Source of the DNA: Mya arenaria
Taxonomy: Eukaryota; Mollusca; Bivalvia; Myida; Myidae
Length of the DNA: 64,000 nt
Assembly: GCF_026914265.1 (NCBI RefSeq)
Contig: NC_069133.1
Location: forward strand, 9,121,937-9,185,936
Direction: 5' to 3'
The translations under genes were made by a program, and so were the position numbers. Shown one piece after another: positions 1-13,000 of the stretch. The notes under the pieces were generated by a model. It searched no databases. It saw only the letters and a list, made by a program, of their open reading frames with translations, and was not told where the DNA came from. The number at the start of each line of letters is the position of its first letter. Position 1 is the first letter of the stretch.

Positions 1-1097
1 AGTAAGATATTGCCAACTATGTATTGACGGGTTTAAAGATAACTACAAAAGAGCACGTGCAAAACATTGACATGTCAGTTTAATATAATGTTCAAAGGAT
101 TTATTCAACAGGTTGTATAGTACACATTTAGTGTTCGAAACTATGTGTAGGAGATAGCATTATTTTTCAAACCTACCGTACGCTCACTTTGGTAAACTTG
201 TATGTGATCTTTTCGAACAAAATTTCACCAGTATCACTACCGAAAGTGTTTTGCTTATAGAAACACACATTTGAAATCATCGCCATAACCGTAATCTCGT
301 ATATCTAGAAAAACACAACATGTCATCAAGCTATAACCAGAAACTTTTCTATGTAGAAAACAACAACAACATTTTATAATCGCCATAACCGCAAGCGCTA
401 CTATCTAGAACAAAAACACAACATGTCACCAACGCCATAGCCACAAGCACATCAATTTAGAAACGCACAACTTGGTATATACATCACCAATGCAAGCGGT
501 CCTATCATAAAACACACAATGTGTCATCTGCACCACCACCGCAACACTTTTTGAACATGATGCTTTAAGTTTATTATAGGCTGCTGATACATTATAACCA
601 AAAACAAAACAAGATAAACAAATTTCAATATATATTCTCGATTCGAAGCAGTTGCGTTTATCAGAAAGTATTCGAAATTGCCGAAAGGCCGTTAATTTTA
701 GGATTATATATATATGTTATAGGAGTGAATTCCTGCTTTTGTGTCATATGACCTGTTAAAAAAGGTCACAGTTTAACCTCGCGATTTAATTCGCTATGAA
801 AAGATACACCCTAGTTAAAAATAAAAGATGCTCAAATCTTAAATCAAAATCTCGCCTCTTTTTGTTGCATTTTTAGGAGTGAACTTATTCGATTTAGTGC
901 ATTATTTGATCGAACATAAGATGCGAGGATGTACCGAATCAATTAATCGAACACAACATGAAAGGCTAGTATGTTCATATTTGAGTCAAATGAGTAAAAC
1001 ACGATCAGAGATCAAATAAACAAAATTGCACTTTTAAAATGTTAAGCTATATTGTGTCCCTTTAATACATAATCACTAAGGCCCATCGGCCACATAA
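1..1097. other. Gene-free AT-rich stretch
   Basis: I see no coding region, RNA gene or clear repeat boundary here. Open frames are short and scattered, and no splice-linked protein similarity is visible. Confidence 0.5.
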
Positions 1098-1171
1098 GTC
1101 CGCCCGGTTAGCTCAGTCGGTAGAGCGTTGGACTGTTAATCGGACAACCCGGGTTCGATTCCCGGGCGGAC
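1098..1171 (+). tRNA. tRNA-Asn(GTT)-like sequence forming the SINE head
   Basis: A seven-base acceptor stem (GTCCGCC with GGCGGAC) is perfect, the T arm is GGGTTCGATTCCC, and the D arm contains TAGCTCAGTCGGTAGAGC. The anticodon loop CTGTTAA reads GTT, which is Asn. The anticodon stem has one G-G mismatch. Because the sequence runs directly into a SINE body shared with another locus, I read it as a well-preserved SINE promoter head (A and B boxes) rather than a working tRNA gene. Confidence 0.45.
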
Positions 1172-1401
1172 CAGGTCACTTCTGTTGTGATTGGTTATAA
1201 AATCCTTTCTACGACCATTCGCACTGTACCACTGCCCCTGGCATGTACAGAAGTTGTCAGTTCCTTGCAGAGGTGAAGGCACCTAGTACTGGTTAACCGC
1301 CCAGGAAAGGTGTGCGGTGGTTGAACTGTCACTCTGGGACCCTTCTATGTGCTCACGCCGGGACCCGGAGTATAATCTACTAACACCACCACCACCAACA
1401 A
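1098..1401 (+). mobile_element. tRNA-headed SINE, copy 1
   Basis: The first 74 bases fold as a tRNA. The sequence then continues into a non-tRNA body with the blocks tttctacgaccattc and cctagtactggtta, and ends near an ACC-repeat tail. A second copy at 43487-43740 has the same order: a tRNA-like head, tttctacggccattc, then cttagtactggtta. Two dispersed copies sharing head and body define a SINE. The layout resembles molluscan V-type SINEs such as RUDI, but I cannot assign the family without a library comparison. Confidence 0.75.
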
Positions 1402-4400
1402 TCGGCCACAAGAGCTGAGACAAATGCGCATAAAGTTGCAGGCTATATACCGTTTATTGTTTGGTGTGCGCAGTAGATTGCGTTTAACTACTGTAAGGTT
1501 TATCCATGCGTAATAAAACAAGTTGGATGCCGGGCTTATCGTCGTAGTCTTGGTTGCAGCAATATAGCTTGAATAAAGCATTTAGCTATAGTATAAACCG
1601 ACGGCAGACACACTTAGTCGAAGATTGGATGGATCGTGCAGGTAAAACACATTTGGTCTTGTTTAATGTCTTTTAAAGATTCCGTTAAAGAAAACGTTCT
1701 ATACACATGCATGCTCATGTAGCCATTGCTTGAATAACGTTACAGTGAATTTGATAAATATTTTTGTATTGTACATGTCCAATAAGCAAAAATATTTCTT
1801 TCATGCTTTTCGATGAAATATGGGGTTTTATCAGTGAAATAACAACAGTAAAAATATCAATATGATACCCATACATGCTTGTTAACGTTGCTAAAAATAT
1901 TCGCACTCGTACATTTGTGCTTTTATTATTTAGATTATCACGAAATAAATCATACAAATGGTCGTCAAATCATTAACATGAATTTGCTGCACATGAAGTG
2001 TGACTGTGTTGTGTTGTTTTCCTCGTTTGGTGTCTGCTTAAATAATTGGCAATGTATTTTATATATTTTTGCATAGGCAGTGTGTGGCCGAAAATACACT
2101 TCACTGCCAATAAACCAGTGAACAGATCTTTCAAATTGGTAAAAACCGTGACAATAGTAGTTGAGCACGGTTGTCAAATGATTAACATGGGATGCATTTG
2201 TAACTACATGTATTACAAACCTAGCGCCAATATCACGAAACTATTTAAGTCAAATCTCAAACTCAGTCTCAACTCATTTTACGACATAGCATAAAAAAAT
2301 CTCAAAACTCATAAGCGCAGTCTGTCATAGAGTATGCTGACTAACGCCTTTAGTCAATTTCCAAGGGAAAGATATTCTACAGCCAAAAATGTATTTGAGC
2401 ACTATTCTTTCTTCTTTGTTCTTTAAAATTACTCAAGTATATTTTTTGCTCTAAACTTTCTTTGAAATATTGACAAAAACATTTTAGCTACACATTCTAT
2501 GAGAAAATTCGTTTTAAAACGTATAAAAACATGTAAGATTTTGAATCATTCTTTGCTTTTATGAGATAAAATTAGCTCAGATTGGGATAATACGTTCCTT
2601 GTTTTCTGAATGCAATGCAATCAAAAACATTCTTATAGATCCTTCCACTGGTTTAGATAGCGTTTACAATACCTAAAAACTCCTGAAAAGGACGGTACAA
2701 GTCAATAACAAGCATATCGGAGTACCGAAAAGGTTTTGCTGTAGTCTGACCCGTATTTATACAACATGTTAACCATTTACTGCACCTGTAGTCTATTTCC
2801 TAAACTTTTCATTGTAAAATCAAAAGAAAGTAAGTTTTTTTTCAAATGAAGTTATAAAAATAAAGTATGTTTAAGTTGATAAAGAGATAGAAATTATAGA
2901 CAACTGCGATCGTAAATTGGAAAAAACCAGCATATCAATACATTTGGACATACTTGGAAATATAACTTAATTAATTTTAGCTGGAAGTGTAAACGGTGAC
3001 TAAATATGTGTGTAACTCAAAGAAATAATTGTTGTTGTTTTTACATCGCTTTGGCAATGCTGATAAATCATTGGTTAAATCGCATACAAATGAATCGCTG
3101 ATTGGCTGATTGGATTGGAACAATTAAGCGCCAAATAAAACCGTACTAGGAAATAAAACAAGCACACGGAACAAGGTCGTCTATGGAACGTCAGAACAAA
3201 AAAAATAGTGGCTGGTGATCGCTTTCTGAAAAAAAAATGTTGTTAGTTTTTTTAGCAAAGATTATGACAGTTTTCAAGACAATATCATTACTCGTGGAAA
3301 GCCAATCACAAAACATCAAAAACCATAGAACTTTCGTCTAAGTAAGAGTCAAAATCCTCCCAATGTCTTTGAAGAGCACTACTTATCTCAGGAATCTCAG
3401 GAAACGGACATACATGCTACGATCATTGTATTTACATTTAAATACTTCAATTAACATTTTTAATTTTTATATTACTCGTATTTCATTGAACTGTTGTTTA
3501 CGATACTTGTAAGAGGGGCGTCCCAAATAAGACTCGAATTGTTATTTTCAAAGACAGAACGAAGAGAAAATAAAAAAGAAAACAATTAAAAAACTAAAGC
3601 TGTTTTTCAGCATGATCCCTTGAAAATAAAGTCTGTCATTTCCAAGGCTGTAATTCATTAAATAATATATAGACAAATGCAAATAGTCAGGTCAAGGCCC
3701 ACGCTTAACTGTGTTAATGTTAATAAGTCTTATTACTCGACGCCTTTTACAGTCAATACACGTCTACTACAGTAGTGAAATTATTTAATTTAGAAAGAAC
3801 AAAGTATGCAACAGAATGCTTAATCTTACTAAAACCACCATTTTTCCTCACTGTATACTTGTAATCTTTATGCTCTTGAAACTTAAGGATAATGAATTCG
3901 TTTGAACCGTTAAAAGTTTGAGCTGTTTTGGAAAGTTCACATGGTTAAATGTATGTTTCTTGGATGGATTATTGTGCGTCTAACATTAGTTTATTGTTAG
4001 ATTGTGCATATCAAGCATAGCTCTTTCTACCTTCAAGACTGCGTTTTATAACAGCACAGTGAGTCATGTTTTATTGAATTAAAATCATGAGAGTCCCAAA
4101 ATTATTTATTAATAACATTACGCTGAATGTAAAGCAAACGATAAAGTTCACATACTGGGGCTGTATTTAATACGATTTACGAAAGTAAACTTTTTATTGA
4201 TAGAGATACACATTTCAATAAAATACAATGGTTAAAACGGAGATGAAAAGGGGAATAAATCAACAGTATTTTAAGTGTTGGCATTTATTAAGCTATAATA
4301 CCTAAAGTAGGATTAAACCGATAAAAAATCGTTTTAAGAATTGGAACGCGACGAAATCCATTATAAAGCTGACTAGAGATTACTTATATTAATGTAAATT

Positions 4401-4799
4401 GACATTGGACAGTTTTAAAACTATATACTATTGCAAAACTTATTAAACAATGTTTACGCCATTTTGAGACAGCCGTTGTGTTGATCATGAATGTCTCGAT
4501 CGATGGAATTCAAACTTACTAAATGATCTATAAAACATGGCTCTGGATGAAACATTTAAACGGCAATAGAGAAATCCTTTACTCTTGGCTAAACAAACGT
4601 ATAACAACATTTCTATCACCAACACATTAAAATAGAAGTTGCATAGCCTTTTTCTGACATTCATAGCCCAGTTTGTTTTCTTGGTCTACTCTCAAGATCT
4701 TTAATGTCTAGTTCTCTTTAATGTATATGCTATGATTTTTTAATTTTCTATCACAGCTTTACAGTAATTTTACCTAACTTTAAACATAATCTAACCTGC
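1402..4799. other. Gene-free AT-rich stretch
   Basis: There are only short open frames with no recognisable domain. I found no splice-phase-consistent exon chain and no tandem array. Confidence 0.4.
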
Positions 4800-5717
4800 C
4801 TAGCTCACTTTAAACAAAATCAATTTCGGTAGATGTTTTAGCCTTCCGAATTGATTTGCAGAACAAATATGAAAAAGTTCTACACATTGGGCATCTGATA
4901 ATCCCCAAATTTCACTTCCATAGACAAATATGGGCTTGACAATCTTATCAAACACGCCTTTCATATGTTTTTCAGATACATAAGTAATAAGAAATAAATA
5001 TCGTTTAAACTTGAAGATAGCTTTTTGAGTTTGCCCAGCTAATGTAGTACATGTATTTTGAAACGAACCACTGGATGTAGACATTATACCTAAATAACAG
5101 TATTTATTAACACTCTAAATAGTGCTCTATTCAAAATTAAAATAATGATAAAAAGGCAGTCTACCTCCTTTCCCAAAATCAACTATCTTTATTTTATCTT
5201 AGTTCACAACCGATTTTCCTCTTTTACAATACTGTTCAAAAATATCTAAAGCAGTTAGCATAACTTCAGTTGTATTTGCAAAATATCTATAACATCTGCC
5301 TTCATAAGCAAAAACATCTTAAGAGTGTTTACATCCATGTCATTTGCACAATTGAATAGAAAGTCTTCCTTTAAGTTATTTAAACACACATGAAATTAAA
5401 ACGGAAAAATCTTCATTTCATGTTCTAAATATTGTTCAGTAGAATATAATATATCCTCATCAGCCTGGAAAAATATTTTCAGTGTTTGAATATTTTTTCA
5501 CTTAAAAATATATTGCAAATGTTTCAAAAGAAATATCATCTGAGGATTTATGTGCTACGGTCTCTTTTAACATATTCCAATGCAACTTTGCATTTATAAA
5601 ACATGCATAAATGCTTTTAAATCTACGTTTAGAATAGTTAAATGATCTAACACTCTTTTTAAAAATACTTCTTGCCTGTATCGTGCTTATCTCTGCAGTT
5701 TGCCATCTCCTCTTCAT
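4800..5717 (-). mobile_element. Decayed LINE (non-LTR retrotransposon) fragment, reverse strand
   Basis: On the reverse strand, 5084-4800 encodes LAGQTQKAIFKFKRYLF and KPIFVYGSEIWG. This is the post-catalytic segment typical of LINE reverse transcriptases, where a 'VKPvllYGsEiWG' block follows the palm domain. Upstream, 5717-5502 encodes SKRRFKSIYACFINAKL, like the linker between endonuclease and reverse transcriptase. The palm between them (about 5100-5400) is broken by stops and frameshifts. The copy is dead and its ends are unclear. Confidence 0.7.
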
Positions 5718-6424
5718 ATTCAGTTAGATATAAAAGTCTTTCTACTGTCCTCACAAATATCTGAAAATGTTATCACCTCTTTGTTCTATGGTTTTAAGTA
5801 AATCAGGACTATTGTAAATTGTGCTATTTGAAAGCATGGTATGCAGACCCTGGGACAAAATCTTCCTCGGCCAGCTTCTGTTAACTAGGCAGATTATCTG
5901 GCTTGGCTGTTAATTTAATAACAACAGGATATGATCTGATTATGAGCTAGACAGGCAAAATATAGGTAAGGGTTAAAACAACATGACGGAGAACAGTGGT
6001 GGCAGAGCTATACTACATGGGTTTTTTTTCTTGTAATAGACACGTGGAATTATTCAAACACGACCCGATGAGAGAATGCCGATGCAGCAGTATGTCTTAC
6101 ATTGGATGACGATTGCTAAGAAAGAAACCTTACTGAAATAAATGTGTTGTGGTAGTAACCTACACTGTTTGATATAAAGAACTTCATGATATTGTATCAC
6201 ACGAAGACCATATATTATATATATGTGGGTACATAACTTTGTAGAATTCCTAAATACCAGGATCATGATCGTTAAGTAGTCGATGTTAATTGGATTTTAA
6301 AACTTCAATACCAAACATATTAATACCTTTTACGCTCTCACCCGATATGGTTCCTTTGCACCGTATATCGGGTCTCCTACTAACCCCGTAACTAATAATT
6401 TATATCTAAAAATACAGAAGTACA
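5718..6424. other. Spacer before the duplicated block
   Basis: No gene is seen. Similarity to the second tetraspanin locus begins near 6425, at tcacggctcagtgc, which is also found at 26404. Confidence 0.4.
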
Positions 6425-6945
6425 CTCACGGCTCAGTGCATGAAATCGGACTATTTTAAAAGTAGTGTATATATTAAGCAAGTCAATTGAAACCACCAAG
6501 ACTTACCGCTTCTTTTACCCGTAATTAAGCTTCGATAAACGTTGTCTCAATGTGCTCTAAATACCAGTCTTGTTCATTTTGTAAAGATCTGTTAAACAGA
6601 AAAATGATACCCCAAAATATTCATTATACGCGATTGATATAATGACAGTTTAAATCAACCGTGTACAGAAGTGGTAGTTTTGTCTAATTTAAAATGATAC
6701 GTCGCTTGTCTTGACAATATAATAGTAAATATTGTGAACAATTGACTCTGTAATCCGGAAGATTTGTGTGTTTTTGATTTGACATGTATCGAGTTTGTGA
6801 TCGTTTTGATCACTGAATTCACCGATCAATTTTAGTTTATTTTTTCCTGTAAAAAGCGTTTCGTTTATGGGATATAGTGTTTTGTATTGAAACTCTGTAA
6901 AGAAAGCACAAGGAAATAGAGTGTTACGTATTGAAAAACTACAAG

Positions 6946-7038
6946 ATGTTGATTTCGGGGCAGGACTCGTTGGAAGTGAATATCATTCTTAAATACATGT
7001 TCAAATATGTGTTGTACTTTTTCAACAAGTCTGTATGT
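6946..7038 (+). CDS. Tetraspanin A exon 1
   Basis: 31 codons from MLISGQDSLEVN into the first half of TM1, with donor GTAAGT at 7039. A 12-bp tandem duplication (AAATACATGTTC / AAATATGTGTTG) adds four residues, KYMF before KYVL, that the other two first-exon copies lack. A lysine lies inside the expected TM1. Confidence 0.85.
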
Positions 7039-10000
7039 GTAAGTGTAAATTTAGTCTCAAATTTGTTTTGCTATTGCAGTTCCAAAATACGTAACGATAC
7101 GTGTTTGAAATAATATGTTGCAAAATGCGATGGCAGTATTTCAAAATATATCGTCCTACTGTTTTGGAAAATCATGCGATTTTGGTTATAATAAGAGCTT
7201 GAGTATGTGTCTACCAATAAATGTGCCGAGGGTCTGTGGTATTAATAACCGTTACACGTTACGTATTCGAATATTAAAATAATACCTGTTTTTTATTAAT
7301 ACCAATCAAATGTATGCATGTTTATCAACATAGTGATTAGATATACCACAACGATTTTCGGAAAGGATCAGTTACCAGTAAGTGTACACCTACTTTAACG
7401 CTCGATTTCTGTAATTGCCATTCATGTTCCTTTAGTAAAGAGTTTTCACAAATAGATAATTAAGTAAACTATTCAATATATGAAAGAGGGGTGCATTTCT
7501 TTACATGAAAATTACAGCGCTTCTACTCGGAAGGACTATATTTATGTTACTTAAATCAAAATAGTCTCCGATCGATTGTTCAGTCCCTTTTTTAAAACAA
7601 AAGTGTTACGGTTCGTTAACGAAGTCGGTGGTTGGTAGGTAGACGAATCGTTTCCAAACGATAACTCGAGAAGGGCTTGAACTTTTGTGCAAGGCCCCTT
7701 GATCAGTCGACGACCACCTGTGTGTTTTAGATCAGAAGGTCACAATTCAAGGCCACGGTCACCAGTCTTATGAACACATTGTCCTCATACTTACACCAGA
7801 AGCGTTTGATCTTATGCCATGCGAACTTATTTGTTGATTGCCATAGACTAGTAGTAGATCCGTTTTGTTTTTGATGCCAAAAGGTCAGTCTCAAGTTCGG
7901 TCAACGGTCTTATGAAAACATTATCCGCACCATAAGTAGGAAATGGTCTAAATTATTAACATGTAAGTTCAGTGGCTGGTTAATTTGGCAAGAAATAAAT
8001 GATCCATATTATTTTGAGGTCAGTTGTTCAAATGTTTAAGTTTTTGCCAATATTCTTATGGAATCTTCGGACGCAAAATAACTCGAGAACAGTTCGACCG
8101 AAAACAATAAAACTTCATTGCCCGCAATTGTTCAGTAAATGATCCCTCTGCTTTCGGATAAATATGTCAAAGGTAACGGTACTACCACTTTCTCCTTACA
8201 GAAACTCGATAAAGATTTTTATATAAAATTATAAACCAACAAAGATCCCCTTTTTAATTTTGAGAATTGTAGGTCAAAGGTCAAGGTCACGTTCGAAATT
8301 TTATGAAAGTTTTGTCGAAATGATATCTTTATAACCATTTAACATAGAACCTTCAATTCAAGTCGCTGTTTGCCCTGATCACCCGGTAGTTCAAAACTGC
8401 CAAAGAGGTGTAAAACACCACACCTCAAAATAAACATTTTTTTCCGGTTTTGACTGCGCCTGCTCCATTATACTCGTATCATAACGTTATTTGACAAGTT
8501 TGTTTGCGTTATAATTTGGGTTTCTAGTGTTTCAAGACCTAAATTAAATAAATTGGACGAAAGTATGTACTAAACATATATCACCGAACGAAAAATGTTA
8601 CGGTTTTATTTGATTATTATGAAGTGTTATATAAAATTATTTTATGTATACAGTGTGGACATACCACGTGGTTTGTTATAACGTGAAGCAAAATACAGCT
8701 CGATTCGGAAATGATTATCGCTGTTCATTTGTAAAAAAAACTAAAACCGAGTATAGTGTACACTTTTCCGCTTAGCCTCCGCTAGGTTTTATAAAAATTG
8801 ATATGAAAATAACAAACTTACAGCGATAATCATTTCCGATCGAGTGATAATTTGCTTCACGCTATAACAAAATGTGACGTCACAAACCACGTGGTATGTC
8901 CACACTGTGTATACGTCGAGCAATTTAAATAAGAGATACTATTTCAAATGTTAACAAACTTAACACCGGGAATCTGCATCGTTCTTTATAAAATTTGTAT
9001 ATATTTCTGCACATAGACAATTACCTGAATTAAAACATACAGTTAAAGATGCACTATTACTCCCAAATAAGTTTAACATATTTAATGCACTTGTTTAATA
9101 TTTTTGCGTTTTCAGCTATTAAATACACAGTTATAATATTGTTAATAGTAATTAATATTTTCTATAAATGCATTATTTAGTAAGTAGTTAAGGATGAAAC
9201 ACTCAAAACTCATGTTTGTTTTACATGTGTATGTATGTATTGATTTTGAATAAGAGTGTCACTTTAATACTTAAATAATATCTATATTCGCTAGTTGATC
9301 CATCTATTGTATTTAATCAATATTTAAATATCTTATTTAAGTGGGTTTTTTTACATTAAAAGTTACCTTCCAATTATATTTCTTCTGCTAAATCTTTTTT
9401 TTTAAATTTATTTCATAGGTTATTCAGTGATTTGGAATTGGTATAATTGTGTTTTTCTTTGAATTATTCTTGCAATTAACAGTAATGCTTACTTATTTAT
9501 GCAGTTAAATAAACATTTTATATACCTTTTATATCTTTATTCTTTATCGACTTTCACACTTTTTTGTCTGTTTCTATATCGTCGTGACAAAGGCATGAAC
9601 AATTCATGAATTTCTATATTTTAGCATTTGTTATATAACACTATGTGTGCGCGCGTGTGTGTGTGCTTTTTCCTCCGCCGAAAAGCGAATCGGATATGGA
9701 AATGATAGGCGTGTGTACCCGTGATAATTATAACGCAACAAGTGTTAGAGATATTGACCTCAAACGTCCACTATATCATATTGATAAGACGTGCAGTGCA
9801 AATGAAACATAAATCTGGCTGTTGTTTTTTGTATTATTTTTTTTTTAAAAGCATATTGATATCTTACTTGTTTTTGCTTGCTTCAAGATCGGTGCGTTTA
9901 CTATGATGGGGTTGATGATATATGCGCTGGTGGTAAAGGAAAAGAAGTTGATTGACGTATATGACTTCTTCTTGGATCCTGCCTGCATCCTTTGCCTGTT

Positions 10001-13000
10001 TGGATGTGTCGCCTTCTTCGCCTCCCTCGTCGGATGGTGGGGGCCCCTCCGGGAGAATGTAGGCGTCCTCACAGCTGTGAGTAGATGCAATATAAACAAT
10101 ACTTCCTCCTTTAGGGTTGTACATCATAATGTAAGGATGGAATAGGATCAGATCACCCACATATGAAAGAATTGATAAACAATGATGAAAAAATGAAATC
10201 TAGACAAGATATGAAGTATGAGTTAATTACGACAAAACACTCAATATTAAGAAAGAAGATACAACGATCTATATTTAGCGTCAGATATATGATCACAGAA
10301 TATTAGGGATGCAAACGAATATTCGAATATTCTTATATTCGATCGAATGTTTGGTGTTCAAATGTCAAAATCGAATATTCGATGTTTTTGTTGAATTAAT
10401 AAAATACAACGAGTGGCCGCTAATGCCAGAGGTGTGAACTTGATGACACTATAAACGTGTCATATCGGATTTATCGTCGGGAACTATAAACAGTCCACGT
10501 AATTTTGCATTTACTGGCTGTTAGACAAGTGACATTAAACACATTTCAATTATTTTGGGTACATTTAAATTGCCAATTAAGGGTTTAAGAGATCGGCCTT
10601 TATACCAATGTTTTGTCTTCACTGCTAATCAAGCTTGGCGATATTGCTCAAATCGCCTTGATGATAAAAAGGACATGTGCTAGTTATGTACTTTAAACTG
10701 TTTTCCATGTTTCAATATAACATTCTTGCCTTGAAACGTAACTGTATGGTTTAGCGTTTAAGGATATATATCCTTTATTGTTGTACAATACATAAGTCAA
10801 AATCGTCGTTTGGTGTCATTTTCGTTAAACATCAATCACAGAACGAGGCTGCGTTGGCGCATATCGTCATTTAACCGGGAAAATACAAAATTTACCGATC
10901 TTATTTTGCATTGTTTAAAAATATGAACGCATTGAAATTGAAATTGTTCGATGTTTGTTTTCAAAATGTATCGCTTTTACTGGGGAAATATTCTAAAAGT
11001 GGGGAAATTCAGAGGCTAATTTGTGGAAAAATAAGTGTCGTTGCGTGTATCGGATACGACAAAGAATGGTAACAGGGCCGCGGCTATTACTATAGTAAAT
11101 AATAGTTTACTACAATTCTAAAAAAATATTTTGATGTTCGAATATTGGAATATTAGATCGAAAGAATTACCAAATATTCGAAAATCAATTTTGCCATTCG
11201 TTTGCATCCCCACAAAAAAATACACTAAACATGCGTCATATGTCATTTAGAGACATATCGTCGGGTACTTTAGTAAATCCCCGTAATTTAACAAGAACCG
11301 GCTATTAGACAAGTGAGTTCAAAAAATTAAAGTATTTTCGGTAAATGTAAATGCCTTTGCCAATTAAGGATTTAGAGTATCTTTCTTCACACCAATGTGT
11401 TGTTTTGGCTACAAATTAACCTGTGCATGAGTGCTCAAATCGCCGTGATAATATGAATGGCATCTGTGCATTTATTGACTTTAGAAAGGCGTTCGATTCT
11501 GTATGGAGCGCGGGCCTGTGGGCAAAACTAGTTAAATATATTTCACATGGGAACTTGTTTAATGTCATAAAAAGTATGTATAACAACACGAAAGTATGTT
11601 TACTGTTGAATAATAACTCAACAGAATATTGTCAATGTTGCAGCGGTGTCAGACAAGGCAAAGATTTATCTCCTGTACTGTTTTTAAATGAATTAGAGCA
11701 TTACATGTTAAGTAAAAGCAACTTATGTATTGATTTAAATGATGTTGATATTGATATATACTGAGACTTGAAAATATTAGTAGTATTGTATGCAGATGAT
11801 ACAGTACTGTTTACTAAATCAGAAAACGAACTAATTTCGTTATTGAATAATGTTGCTGATTACTGCGATAAATTGAAGCTTGCTATTAATGTTGAAATGA
11901 CAAAAGGTTAAGTATTTGGTGATAGACCAAGACGCAATAGAAATATCTTTGTTAATAACAAACAATTTGAAGTTGCAGACGCTTTCAAATATCTTAGTGT
12001 AACTTTTTTTTTTAAAAAGACAGCTAACCAACTTTAAAAAAAACATGTTGTAGCGCAGGCTAGAAAAGCTTTATTTTGTCTTTATGTGAAGTTAGAAATC
12101 TATGTCTACCATTAGATTGCCAAATTAAGTTATTTGACAATTCTCTTGCACCTATTATACTGCTTCAAAGCAATCTTTGTTGAATCTAGTCGAAACTTGT
12201 TTAAAAGACCAGTTCAAACAGACATGGAATAGTGGCGTTTTTAATTCCTCCAGATGTACCAATTACGGAATTTATAAAACTGAATTGGAACTTGAAAAAT
12301 GTTATCTCAATGTAAATGCGAACCTTGTCCAGTTTCTAATAAATTTTAGACGTTGTAATAATCATTTACCAATTGAAAAAGGAAGATGGCTCGGTATAGA
12401 TAGAAACGATAGAAAATGTCAATTATGTACTCTAAATGATATTGGTGATGAATTTCACTATCTTTTATTCTGCCCATATTGTGTTAATGACAGGAGAAGA
12501 TACTTATCTTATGTAAAATGTATACTACTAATATATTTACTTTCAAAAATGTTATGTGTGAAAATGATTCTTTGAAGCTAAATAACACGAGCAATTTTCT
12601 TCAAAATTTCATGCCAAGCTTTTAAACCCCCACCTGGCAACCCTTCACTACTCGTATAATTACTTGATTTTTCACTATATAACATCCACTGTTCTTATAA
12701 GTAGCTATGTTTATGTATTCCAACTATTTATATTTGTACCTACTTTTAGTACTACATTTCTACCCATGCAGCCTGGTTTATATATATAATTGTTCCTTTA
12801 CAGGTTTATTATATACAGCATTTTGTATTATTCATGTTCACGAACTCAAAGCACATATTTGTATTATGTGACGAGAGTAAAATATAACTGTGAAACTGTT
12901 AAAATAATGTAGTTACATGCATGTAGTTTGAACTGTTTTTAATGTTTCGGTATAATGTTCGTGCTTTGAACCTCTGTTGATCATAAAGCGACATATACAT

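Noticed and set aside
1098..1171. Functional tRNA-Asn gene
   Set aside because: Kept only as a low-confidence tRNA-like call: it continues into a SINE body shared with 43487, and the anticodon stem has a mismatch.
11423..11469. N-terminal residues MHECSNRRDNMNG as part of the LINE
   Set aside because: This stretch matches the duplicated non-LINE sequence near 10650, so the LINE starts at about 11470.
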